Assembly: GCA_018806915.1 (NCBI GenBank)
Contig: JAGKQI010000100.1
Span: forward strand, 2,480,001 to 2,544,000
DNA length: 64,000 bases
Direction of reading: 5' to 3'
From: Phytophthora colocasiae
Lineage: Eukaryota > Oomycota > Peronosporomycetes > Peronosporales > Peronosporaceae
Shown here: piece by piece, positions 43,506 through 55,495 of the stretch
Layout of the letters: every line of letters begins with the position of its first letter
Numbering within the stretch: position 1 is the stretch's first letter
Made by a program: the position numbers and the translations under genes
The notes under the pieces: generated by a model
Databases searched by the model: none
Seen by the model: the letters and a program-made list of their open reading frames with translations, nothing else
Told to the model about the DNA's origin: nothing

Positions 43506-45091
43506 TGTGGTGAAGCGCGAATAAGAAATCCGAGAAAAGGCAACGTCAGGCCCTAAGAGAGTCGGATCAAGCGACAGGGGCCTCTGGCGAAGCAAGATGT
43601 CAGTTGATGACCCCAGATTGCGCGAACGATGGCTGACGAATGGATCCAGATCGATGTTCGTCTGGATCTCGCCAGCGATGAATGGATGGCGTCTTGGTCA
43701 AGTGAGACTAAGTGATTGGAGAACCCGTCGTGCGGTCCCGCGTGGCGGCTCAGGGTCGGAGGAGAAAAGGGCGCCTTGCCTGAGGTCGCATGAGAAGGAG
43801 ATCAAGGCGGCAGAGGGTCGGGATCGGTGTGATCTATGGTGGGCCGGTGACAACATAACCGTGAGATGCTGCCGAGGGGACCTGATGGCAGTGTTAGTCG
43901 CGTGGGGAGTGGTGATCAAGTCTGGGAAGCTCAAGACCTGGAATGTCGACGACGCAGGCACGCGAGATCAAGTATGAAGGCTGCTGATCGGGATCATTGT
44001 TCAAGACGGTGGACCAAGATCGATGACCGAGATGGTTGATCGAGATCGGCTGATCGCCAGATCGGCTGATCAGCTGATCGCCAGATCGACAGATCGCCAG
44101 ATCGCCAGATCGCCAGATCGGCTGATCGCCAGATCGCCAGATCGGCAGATCGAGATCGCGATCAGGGTTAGGTGAGATCAAGATCGAAGATCGGAAGGGC
44201 AGCTGTGTAGCCGGATGTCAGGTAATCGTAGGATAGCAGATGAGGATGGGGCTAGTAGACATAGGAATAACCATAAACAGAATCGAATTTGCTCTCTAGT
44301 GCGCAAGTGGACTACTTCAGGGACCAAGACAAGGGAAGAGGATAGCACATTGGCCTCCCCTTAGTGTTCCTACACTTCGCACACCTAGCTACAGCTAAGA
44401 CCGGATCCCCGATTTGGCCGGCTTACCTTACGCTAGTGTGAGGATCTCTCGGTATCTCAACAACCCCAAGAATCGAATTTGCTCTGGACATCACAAGTGC
44501 CTTCGTTCAAGACCGGAACTGGGAATTACATTGGCCCCCCGGCATCAAGAAGGTAAGGAGAAGAGATCTAGCATAGAGGTTAATTCTGGATAATACATTG
44601 GCCAGTTTTACCCTATCTAGTGATCTATCCTTTACGTGCGAACTACGGATCGGAAGGAATTGGCTGCTTGGCCTGACGATCTCGTCGACTCTCAACCCAT
44701 CAAGACACCCGCTATAGGAAGCGGCAAGCATCGTAAAGGAAGGATCAGATCCCCAACATTGGACCTTTGGAAGACCTGGATCGAAGACCAGGTGACCGGA
44801 TCAAGGCTCGAGAACTCGCCTGTGACCCGGATCAACCCCTCCGAGGTAGAGTGAAGTATTCCCACGCTATCTCACACCCCCTACGTCACCCAAGACATTC
44901 TTCTCGTCCCAAGACATCTTCAGAAGTCACCTGGAAGAGTGTAACCCGCCTACCGACGGGTACACAAGGTGAACACTACACGCAGCAAGATCACGGATCA
45001 TCGGGGGACCCCCTCCGTTAGTCGGTGTCTGGGCGCAAGTGGCGATCGCGATCGGCCTCAACCAGATTTTGGCCAGATCCGCTCCACCACA
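43506..45091 (+). repeat. B1 3' LTR (1,586 bp)
   Basis: Same ends as the 5' LTR. The GATC-type tandem array (about 44041-44164) is about 55 bp longer than in the B1 5' LTR. A few substitutions and single-base indels differ. Confidence 0.9.
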
Positions 45092-48000
45092 CGGATAATG
45101 CTGAAATCCCTACGTCTGACGTGATCCGCTTGTACAAGAGTGGGATGCCAATCGACTGGCAAATTGAGGTGAACCGTTTGTCACGCAATTGGGAGTACAC
45201 AGAATTAGTGCACCAATTTGAGTTGATTGAGCGAAACGAACAAGAAGAAGAAGTACTCAGGAATGGACGCGGATCCCGCCAGCGAAATGGACAAGGTGGA
45301 CAGCCACAAAAGAAGGGTAAGCCCCATGGCAAGAGCAACCAGGGCAACCAGGGCAACCAACCGAACGGCCAGCCCAAACAGCAACATAATAAAGGCGGTA
45401 ACGGCAAGTACTGTAAGTACTGTAAACGCAACAATCACCTGACTCAGAGTGCTTCCGTAACCCAGAGTCACCCGCATACAGACCACGCCGCCCAAACAAT
45501 CGCACGTCTAATGCAAACACCAGCGGAAACGACAACAAGGCGTTCGCGGCTATGCAGGAAGCAGGTGGCGGAGATGGCTGCAATGATGCAAGACATGAAG
45601 CGCCGTCATGAAGAAGAGCTAAACGCCATGCGTTTCTACCGTCGCGATGACTTTAATGTCTTGGTTGACATCGAAGAAGTGGACCAGACGCTCCACAAGA
45701 CTACAGAGGATGAAATGCTAGCGCCTTTGCGTCAACAGTCTGCGTCGCAGACTGCGACTCCACCCGCGAAGCAAAAACCCTGTCTGGAAACTGAAGTACG
45801 AATTGGAGAACAATCATTTCGTGCACTTCTGGATACCGGTTGCACCAGATCTGCAATTGACCAGAAGGTAGCGAACATTGTGAAGACGGGTCTGAAGCTG
45901 AGGCTGCAGGAGGGCTCGTACCTAATGGCAGATAGTTCCGTGCACAAAACTACTCATGTGGCAGACACTGTATTTTGCCTACCGGCATTTTCGAGTAAGC
46001 GTGAGTGTACGTACTCATTGAGACTGGTTGATGGACTATTGCACCCGGTAATCCTCGGAGCTGACTTCCTTTCGAGTCATGGGATCGACATCTTATTCTC
46101 GGCACACTGCCTTGAATGGGACGACATCAGGATTCCTATCGCAGGAGTACAACCACCTTCACCAAAGATGGCTACAACAGAGACTGACCGTGAACTTTCA
46201 GTCGAAGTAGCTGTCGCAGAATTAAGTGAAGCACTCGATCCAAGGTTGATGATCGATGGAGAGGTGCTATCAGCCGCAGAGCGTGTCCAAGTGGCGGACT
46301 TAGTGGAAGCATTCATAGACGTGTGTTCGGGTGGCCTTGGCCGGATCAAGGCTGAACCATACGTGATTCCTTTGCAACCAGGAGCCAAACCTTTTGCCTG
46401 TCGACCATACCCAGTACCCCAAGTTCATCTAGCAGCGACCAAACGGGAAATTCAACGGTTAGTGGAGCTCGGCGTCCTCATACCTGACAATTCGTCTGAA
46501 TGGGCTTCACCGGCGTTCGTTATCCCGAAGAAGTACGGGTCTGTTCGACTTGTCTGTGACTATCGGCGCCTAAACAAACTGCTGCTTCGCAGTTTCTACC
46601 CACTACCAGTGATTGGGAACTTGCTTCGCCAATTTCGCAAGTCGAAGCACGTGTCCTCTCTGGACATCCCAATGAGTTACTATGCCCGGATTCTTGCTGT
46701 GTTGAGTCGGCGCGTTACTGCAATTGTGTTTCCATGGGGAAAGTACGTGTTTGGCTGCCTTCCAATGGGGGTAAGCACAGCACCGGACGAGTTCCAGGCG
46801 ATAATGAACCTGATGCTGGGAGATCTCGATGGAGTATGGGCATACCTGGACGATGTATTGGTTCTTTCCGACACGTTTGAAGAACACCTGAACTTGCTGC
46901 GTCGTGTGTTTGAGCGTTTCGAAGAATTTGGCCTGACGATCCACCCTCGCAAGTCGAAGTTGTTCACGACGTCGACGGACTACTTGGGCTACAGGATCAG
47001 CACCACTGGAATACAGCCATTGCACAATAAAGTGGAGGCAATCGCGAGTATTGCACCGCCACGAAACCGACGCGAACTCAGGCGGTTTATCGGCATGGTA
47101 AACTACTACCGCGACATGTGGCCACGGAGAGCGGCCATTTTGGCCCCGCTGACAGCGTTAATGTCACCCTCCGCGCCATTCCGCTGGACGGACGAACATG
47201 AAGCTGCGTTCACGCAAATGAAGACAGCCATGATGCAAACTGTCGAGTTGGCATTCCCTGACTACAGTAAACCTTTTCATGCGCATACGGATGCCTCCGG
47301 CTACCAGCTTGGTGCCGTTATATCTCAAGAAGGACGCCCACTCGTGTTCTGGAGTAAGAAATGCAATGACGCGCAGCGAAAATACCCGGCGAACAAGCTT
47401 GAGCTTTTGAGCATCAAATTGGTGTTGCAAGAGTACCGGACAATGCTACTTGGACATGAGGTCCACATCCACACGGATCATTTGAACTTGACGTATGCGA
47501 GCTACAACAACGTGCACATGCTCCGCTGGCGACTCGAGATCGAAGAGTTTGGACCAGAGCTGCACTACGTTAAGGGTGAAAACAATGTCGTTGCAGACGC
47601 TCTCTCTCGACTACCACGCGATGACAAAACCAGTGAACAGCGGAAGGATGCGATTGTTGCGGCCACAGAGAATGGTCTGGCTGCACTCAGTAGTGTGGAT
47701 TTTCGCGAGATTGCTCACGCGCAGCAGAAAGAAGGCACCGCAGCCCTCAAGAACGCAGTGCAGAAGGAGCTTAACGGTGTTGAGCTTCAAGTGGATGGTA
47801 GTACTGGCCGCATTATCATCCCCACGAGCCTACAAAGCCCCATCATTGCTGCATACCACGAATGGCTACTACACCCGGGATCGACAGCAATGTTGAAGAC
47901 GATGCAGAATGCGCTGACGTGGACAGGGATGGCCCGTCATGTGGAGCAATACGTGCAAAACTGCCTAACGTGTGCGAAAAACAAGCACTCGACGGTCAAG

Positions 48001-48227
48001 TACGGCAAGTTGCCGGAGAAGACTGTGACAACCCGGCCATGGTTTGAAGTTGCCATCGACTCCATTGGGCCGTATGGAAAGCAGAAATTCAGAGCCATTA
48101 CCATCATTGACACTACTACGCGACTAGTGGAAATGCAAGCAGTGGTAGATGCGTCGAGCAACGAAGCCGCCTACATATTTGACAGGCTGTGGCTCTGCAG
48201 ATACCCTCGTCCCAGCCGAGTGATCTA
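45092..48227 (+). pseudogene. Element A gag end, protease, RT, RNase H and start of integrase
   Basis: Open for about 1,045 codons. It shows a zinc knuckle start CKYCKRNNH (45410), whose last Cys is lost through two opposite frame changes between about 45446 and 45560. Then protease ALLDTGCTRSAID (45825), RT with LVCDYRRLN (46550) and AYLDDVLVL (46841), RNase H with DASGYQLGAV (47290), and integrase HHCC (YHEWLLHPG ... CLTCAKNK, 47858-47990) with first Asp in VAIDSIGPY (48050). B2 interrupts it just before the second Asp. Apart from the insertions and the gag patch it looks well preserved. Confidence 0.85.
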
Positions 48228-49816
48228 TGTGGTGAAGCGCGAATAAGAAATCCGAGAAAAGGAAACGTCAGGCCCTAAGAGAGTCGGATCAAGCGACAGG
48301 GGCCTCTGGCGAAGCAAGATGTCAGTTGATGACCCCAGATTGCGCGAACGATGGCTGACGAATGGATTCAGATCGATGTTCGTCTGGATCTCGCCAGCGA
48401 TGAATGGATGGCGTCTTGGTCAAGTGAGACTAAGTGATTGGAGAACCCGTCGTGCGGTCCCGCGTGGCGGCTCACGGTCGGAGGAGAAAAGGGCGCCTTG
48501 CCTGAGGTCGCATGAGAAGGAGATCAAGGCGGCAGAGGGTCGGGATCGGTGTGATCTATGGTGGGCCGGTGACAACATAACCGTGAGATGCTGCCGAGGG
48601 GACCTGATGGCAGTGTTAGTCGCGTGGGGAGTGGTGATCAAGTCTGGGAAGCTCAAGACCTGGAATGTCGACGACGCAGGCACGCGAGATCAAGTATGAA
48701 GGCTGCTGATCGGGATCATTGTTCAAGACGGTGGACCAAGATCGATGACCGAGATGGTTGATCGAGATCGGCTGATCGCCAGATCGGCTGATCAGCTGAT
48801 CGCCAGATCGACAGATCGCCAGATCGCCAGATCGCCAGATCGGCTGATCGCCAGATCGCCAGATCGGCAGATCGAGATCGCGATCAGGGGTTAGGTGAGA
48901 TCAAGATCGAAGATCGGAAGGGCAGCTGTGTAGCCGGATGTCAGGTAATCGTAGGATAGCAGATGAGGATGGGGCTAGTAGACATAGGAATAACCATAAA
49001 CAGAATCGAATTTGCTCTCTAGTGCGCAAGTGGACTACTTCAGGGACCAAGACAAGGGAAGAGGATAGCACATTGGCCTCCCCTTAGTGTTCCTACACTT
49101 CGCACACCTAGCTACAGCTAAGACCGGATCCCCGATTTGGCCGGCTTACCTTACGCTAGTGTGAGGATCTCTCGGTATCTCAACAACCCCCAAGAATCGA
49201 ATTTGCTCTGGACATCACAAGTGCCTTCGTTCAAGACCGGAACTGGGAATTACATTGGCCCCCCGGCATCAAGAAGGTAAGGAGAAGAGATCTAGCATAG
49301 AGGTTAATTCTGGATAATACATTGGCCAGTTTTACCCTATCTAGTGATCTATCCTTTACGTGCGAACTACGGATCGGAAGGAATTGGCTGCTTGGCCTGA
49401 CGATCTCGTCGACTCTCAACCCATCAAGACACCCGCTATAGGAAGCGGCAAGCATCGTAAAGGAAGGGATCAGATCCCCAACATTGGACCTTTGGAAGAC
49501 CTGGATCGAAGACCAGGTGACCGGATCAAGGCTCGAGAACTCGCCTGTGACCCGGATCAACCCCTCCGAGGTAGAGTGAAGTATTCCCACGCTATCTCAC
49601 ACCCCCTACGTCACCCAAGACATTCTTCTCGTCCCAAGACATCTTCAGAAGTTACCTGGAAGAGCGTAACCCGCCTACCGACGGGTACACAAGGTGAACA
49701 CTACACGCAACAAGATCACGGATCATCGGGGGACCCCCTCCGTTAGTCGGTGTCTGGGCGCAAGTGGCGATCGCGATCGGCCTCAACCGGATTTTGGCCA
49801 GATCCGCTCCACCACA
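48228..49816 (+). repeat. B2 5' LTR (1,589 bp)
   Basis: TGTGGTG...CACCACA; the tandem array of CAGATCGCC-like units lies at about 48761-48885. Direct copies of AGAATCGAATTTGCTCT begin at 49002 and 49193. Confidence 0.9.
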
Positions 49817-52146
49817 ATGGTGCGCGTGCCCGGATCTTCTGGTGACTTCGGATATCACCGTGAGTCCCAAGAAGATGTCAAGATTAAGGAAGAACAAGGG
49901 GAAGAAGTGCCTACGAATGTTGGATCGGCGGAGGCACCACTGAAAACGGAAAGATCCACAGATCAGCAGAGTTCTGGGAGGATCTCTACTGACAGGCACG
50001 AGGCAGACCTGGATCGCAATCCAGATCTTGAAGAAAAACCTCGAATTCCTCCCAAGGCCCCTTCGAGGGCCACCGCGGATCTCGATGAGAATCGAGATCC
50101 GCACACGAGCGATAAGGAATCAGCAAAGCTGAAACCTAATCTGCTCACCAAGTCCACTGTTGCCTCAAGATCGACCAAGAAAAAGAAGATCAAGAGCACC
50201 CGGACGAAATTGAAAGCTCCAGACTCAGAGCCAGAAGACATGATCAGCCCGGGATCGACGATTACCAAGGACGCGATCGAGCAGGCCTATTACAGGAAGA
50301 TGCTAAGCGAGACCTTGCTTAACGACCCCGTTCTTACGATCATACAAGTCCGCCAGATCGGTAACCTCACCGGCCCAGTGTCGAAACCCCGGACTAGCTC
50401 GGACCGCCTGAACGCGGTGAAGATTCTACTTGATCTGCTCCAAGAGGCTGGTTTAGTGGCTGGAGAATTCGACCCAAACTCTCTATTTGACCTGGAACTG
50501 GAAGCGATTCAGTATGCAACCCATGACCTATTCAACTCTCTCAAAGTCTTGGTCGGCGAACGCCCACTGACGCCCGATCTAGGTTATCAGACTGGATCGT
50601 CATGCTACGCGTCAGCGACTTCGGAACCAGATTCCGACAGCCCGAGAAGGCTTCAACGCATGTCGCTGGGCCCCTCTGGTGCCAAATTCCTGAAATCGCG
50701 TATGAAGAAACAAGATACACGATCGGTGGCCACGAAACTGGAGGCTAAGACACCTGATCAGCAAGAAAATCGCCGGATCCGGACAGACCAGACCGCGCCG
50801 ACGACTAATTCCACTGGATCGAGCAACAAGTTGGACGAATACTTTCAAATGGCGATGGATCGTTTCTTAAAAGAACGGAATCTCGCGACACCCCGATCGC
50901 CGATCAAAGGGGAGTTGGATGTTGAAATGGAGTCCGTTACGGCCTCGGATCCGGATGCATGGGAATACGATCCGGACGATATGGGCATACCAAGTTCCGG
51001 TGGACAGATGTCGAGCCGAGCAACGATCGCATCCGCGGCGATCGGTCAAGGAGGATCGTCGATGATCCAGCGGGTCCGGATCTCAGCGATCTCGGATCTG
51101 AAAGATTTTGCGGGTAAAGATCTGGATGAAGATCGCGCTCGGGCCTGGATCAGTAAAGTCAAGTCAGCATTTCCAGCGCGATCAGGCTACGGAAGAAGAA
51201 ATGCCTCACGTTTGCAGATCTGATGGTGGGACCGGCAAAGAACTGGTACAGGCAGCTCAGTCGAACGACGAAAACCAAGTGGGCAGATCTGTTGGACAGT
51301 TTCCAGACCCAGTATTGTGGGTTGGGTATGTCGGTCGCGTGGCAATACTATCACGCTCGCAAGCGATCGGAAGAAACTCCCCTTGACTATCTCTACCGGC
51401 TCAACGTGGCGGCTTTACGTGCTAGACTGAAGATCAAGGATGGGAGCCCTAAGGCCCGCCGGGAACATGTAGACCACTATATCGAGACATTGGGAGATCC
51501 GGAGTTAGCTGATCGGCTGACCCTACTCCGACTGAGCGACGTCGATGAACTTGAGGAGGTACTTCGTGCCCGGGAACGGGCGAAAAGCAGACAGCGTAAA
51601 TCTGCGTTCGGATCGAAGTACAGACAAAAGGCACCGGCCAGTGCCCCGGCGGCACCCACCCGAGCGGTGGTACGGGCGATCCAAACCCAAGATCCGAGCT
51701 CGGAATCAGAGGAAATATCCGGATCGGACGGATCCGATTCTGAAGGCGATCTCCGGAGGATATATCTTGCCGCGTCGGAAGACAAGCAGATCGGCACTGG
51801 GGGCGTTCCCCACCAACAGGATCAGTCGCGATCGCAGGTGAACGCGCAAGATCGAGGCCGGATCGCGGATCGCAGGGGTACGTCAGACCACGATCGAGGT
51901 CGCTGTTCACACTGTGGATCGCGGAAGCATACGGATCTGGACTGCTGGAGACGTCTAACTTGTGAAAAGTGCGGGAAGAGGGGTCACCCAACGGATCGCT
52001 GTCTGTATACCTGCCGTGGTTGTGGGGAGATCCATGAAGCTGGAGAATGCCCCATGGAAGAATTCTACAACCAGATCCGCAAGTGGTACGACCCGACCCG
52101 GCATGCCGGATTGTTCCCCGGGAAGGTGGAGAAGATGTTAAACTAG
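49817..52146 (+). pseudogene. B2 gag, one frame break
   Basis: ATG 49817 immediately after the LTR; open to about 51175. There, relative to B1, one base is gained and two are lost within 25 bp, giving a net shift; the second half is open from 51223 to the TAG ending at 52146. It has a gag domain, a long Ser/Asp-rich spacer and three consecutive zinc knuckles near 51905-52050 (CSHC-x4-H, CEKC-x4-H, CRGC-x3-H). Pol begins in the -1 frame over the last 100 bp, so -1 frameshifting is likely for pol expression, though I could not name a slippery site. Confidence 0.85.
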
Positions 52147-54902
52147 GACGCTCGCCGGTTTGGAAACCGGTACGAGCCGAGCGTTCTGAGTACTGCATCT
52201 ATGCATATGTGAACAAGAAATCGAGAGATCAAGATAGGGAGAATTCGGATCTGCGCGGTAATACATGTAAGTTGCATTCGTATACTGCTAAGATCGCGAT
52301 TCTTCCCCGGATCGATGAGTTCTCTCGATCTGGTGCGGAAGTGGCTCTGGATCTCAAGGAAGGAGAGTCCAGGGGGTATTGGAAATACCACGCACCCGGA
52401 AAATGGTTCCGCCAAGCCAAGATCTCAGGCAAGATCAATCACGAAAGAGCGATCTTGCTCCTGGACACTGGCGCCGAGGTATCCATCTTGGATACCGCCT
52501 TTGCTCGTAAGGTTGGGTGCCACTTTGACACTAGTCAGAGACAGGAGTGTGTTGGGATCGGTGATAATGTGTACACCACCGAGGGAAGAACGAGGATCAA
52601 GATCACGCTTGCGGGATACTTGGTCTACTTTTTCGATATTTGGATCGGGGATCTATCCGGGCAAGATGCGATCCTGGGTATGGATTTCATGATCCCGGCT
52701 GGAGTCCGGATGGATCTGGCGAAGGGATCGATGTGCTTACCTAATGAAGTGGGGATCCCACTTAGTGGTCGCAAGAGATTATACGGGGAGAAGGTAAGAT
52801 CGGTAAAATTGGAGGAAGATCTACATATCCCAGTTGGGGGATCTGAAGAGATCGCATCGAGAGTGAAATTATCGGCGACAGAAAAATTGTGGGTGACCAG
52901 AGGCGACCAATGGGTACCTACAGTGGTAAATGGACCCGGCCGAACTCGGTACTTAGTGATCACGAATTTGAGCGAGAAGATTTTACGACTGGATCACAGA
53001 TTACATGTCGGGATGGTACTTGATCAAGAAAAGGTTCCTCGCTACCCCGGGTTTGTGTCGGTCGGGTCCCGGCGTTACATGGAGTGGCAGAATCTAGCTC
53101 TAGAAGCGACTGTGGACGCAAGACCAGAACCTCAGGAAACCGTAGAGATCCCCTTACCGTCGGTCGAACGGCCGACCTACGCTACGCCGCGATCCATACT
53201 CCGCCGAGGTGGGGCAACCAGGACCGATCCTGATCCTGCACCAATATCGACATTGGAACCGCGATCACCAACCGATACAGCCGAAGTCAAGGTCGCATTC
53301 ATCGACCCCCAACCGGATCCCATGGATACCCCACCGATTACGATCAGTTCCGACAAGACCCCGAGTGGCGAAGCTGGGGGCGGTGAGACTGAGACGAATG
53401 AGAGCTTGCCAGATCAGGCCCCAGATCGGACAGATCGGACATGCGAAGAAGAGATCGAGGAAAAAACAGAAAAACCAGATTTTCAAATCGAGATCAAACA
53501 TGAATCCGACGCCGATGCCGTCCCCATGGTTAAAGACACCCCGATCTTGACAGCCAAGGACGATAGGCTGCGTGATCAATCAACGGACGAACCGGATCCG
53601 ACATCTCCTGAAGGGATCGAGAACGCCGATCAGACCCACTTACACGAAAGTGGCGATTTTTTGGCCGAAGATCTAGCCGATAATCTCGCAGTAGTACCAG
53701 AGATCCAGATCTCCACCACTGAAGAAGTCAGGATTGAAGATCTGCAAGTAGGAAATCCGGGATCGGCTACCCAGGAGGAGATCGAGAAACTTCGACAGAT
53801 TATTTTGAAGAAGCGACATCTCCTGATCGGAAAGGGAAACGCACTTCCTCCAGCGGCCAAGGGTGTTATATGCGATATCGACGTGGGTGATGCAAAGCCG
53901 ATCGCACAACGAGTCCGAAAGGTGGCGCCACAGTTTCGCGAGAAAGTATCGGATCTTATCAAAGGACTCCTAGCTGCCAAGATCATTCGGCCATCGACAT
54001 CGCCATGGGCATCTCCGATCGTGGTGATCATCAAGAAGAACGGTGTAGACATCCGACTATGTATCGATTATCGGCTGGTGAACGGTCTCACAAGGCTGAT
54101 GATCTACCCGATGCCTTTGATCAATGACCTGTTAGAAGATCTTGACAAGGTTCTGTGGTATTGTTCATTAGACATGGCGAGTGGATTCTGGGTCGTATCA
54201 ATGACCGATCGAGCTCGCGCGATCTCGGCTTTCATCACTCCATTTGGCCTTTTCGAGTGGAATCGCATGCCGTTCGGGCTGAAGAACGCTCCTCAGATCT
54301 ATCAACGCCTTGTGGACAATGCCCTATATGGATTTCTGAAGATCTCCCAGTCCGGAGATGTGGAAGGCTCTGCGGATGTGTTCGAATCAGGGATCCCGGA
54401 AGATCCCGGTCGTCCGTCGGTGCTAGGTCGGAGATCATACATCGACGATATCTTGATCACGGCTGGATCATGGGATCAAATGTGCGATCGGGTGGAAGGC
54501 CTATTGGAGGCCTGCGATAAGTGGAATCTCTCGATCAGTGTGGCAAAGAGCTTCTGGGGCATGGATAAGGTGGAATATCTCGGACACAAAGTGTCGATCG
54601 ATGGATTGGAGGCAAACCCGAAGGACCTGAAGTCTCTGACGGATCTACCATTCCCTGGATCACTCCGATCCATGCAATCGTTCCTTGGAAGTTTGAATTA
54701 CTATAGTCGGTTCATCGAGGATTATGCGATCTATGCATCGGTCCTATATGAACTACGTGAGGTGGAGTTCGCAGAACTGAAGAAGCGACCAGATCTACGA
54801 AAGATCATGGATAGCATGGACCTGATCACTCAAGATCCCGTCGCGCTTAAGTCGGATCGGGATAGATCGCTAGATATCCCGACTCAGTACAACGGATCCT
54901 GA
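52047..54902 (+). pseudogene. B2 pol part 1: protease and reverse transcriptase
   Basis: 951 codons open. Protease LLLDTGAEVSIL (52456) with a later ILGMDF. A long acidic Asp/Pro-rich region (53150-53800) of unknown role follows. RT has CIDYRLVNG (54060), SLDMASGFW (54165), MPFGLKNAP (54270) and YIDDILIT (54439), with an extra segment of about 35 residues between the fingers/palm part and YIDD. Loss of 11 bp near 54886 relative to B1 shifts the frame; RNase H follows in the next entry. Confidence 0.85.
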
Positions 54903-54903
54903 C

Positions 54904-55425
54904 TTGGGGGCGATGTCTTCACCCTGTTCAAGCGAGATCGGAACCAACCTGGGCCTAAAGACTGGTGACGAGAGGTGGGGTAGGGCATACAGGGCGTTTA
55001 CAGCCTTGAAGACCAAGATCGCGTCGACCCCGATCCTTCGCCACTTCGACACGACGAAGTTACCCGTGGTGATCGTGTACGCTAGTGACTGGGCGATTTC
55101 CGCCGCACTAATGCAGGAACACGACCAGATCTACCACCCGGTCGCGTTTGCCAGCCGAACCTTGAAGACCAACGAGCTGAATTATAATGTTGCCGAAAAG
55201 GAGGTGTTAGCTCTACTTCGGATCTTGGATCTACACTACACCTTGTTGGTGGGACGTCGGATCAAGGTCCTAACCCGACACTCGACGCTTGCCTGGCTGT
55301 TCAAGTCTGCCGGCCTCCAAGGACGTCTGGGACAATGGTCTGCTCTTCTGTCCCCGTGGACACTCGAGATCACAGAAGTGTACGAAGGGGAGGATGAAAT
55401 ACTGGGGCGATCGCAGCTAACATAA
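54904..55425 (+). pseudogene. B2 pol part 2: degenerate first RNase H
   Basis: Recognisable as Gypsy RNase H by layout (IVYASDWAISAALMQ ... YNVAEKEVLALL ... LTRHSTLAWLF), but two catalytic Asp are replaced: Tyr at the DAS position and Arg at the TDH position. Only the Glu remains. The frame stops at 55425 in a spot (CTGGGGCGATC) that is identical in B1, so the separation from the next gene is ancestral to both copies. Confidence 0.75.
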
Positions 55426-55495
55426 CGCCCCGATCGGAGATCGACGAAGCTCTGATCGCGATCGCGCCGCGAAAGGAGCTAAAACGTCGGATCAG

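Larger units (their letters stand above)
30987..45091 (+). mobile_element. Ty3/Gypsy family-B element, copy B1 (14.1 kb, complete ends)
   Basis: TGTGGTG...CACCACA LTRs at 30987-32519 and 43506-45091, with target duplication CGGA at 30983-30986 and 45092-45095. The inside holds gag, pol with two RNase H domains and a chromodomain integrase, then two antisense genes. The LTRs are nearly identical, so the insertion is recent, but gag and pol carry many single-base indels relative to B2. Confidence 0.92.
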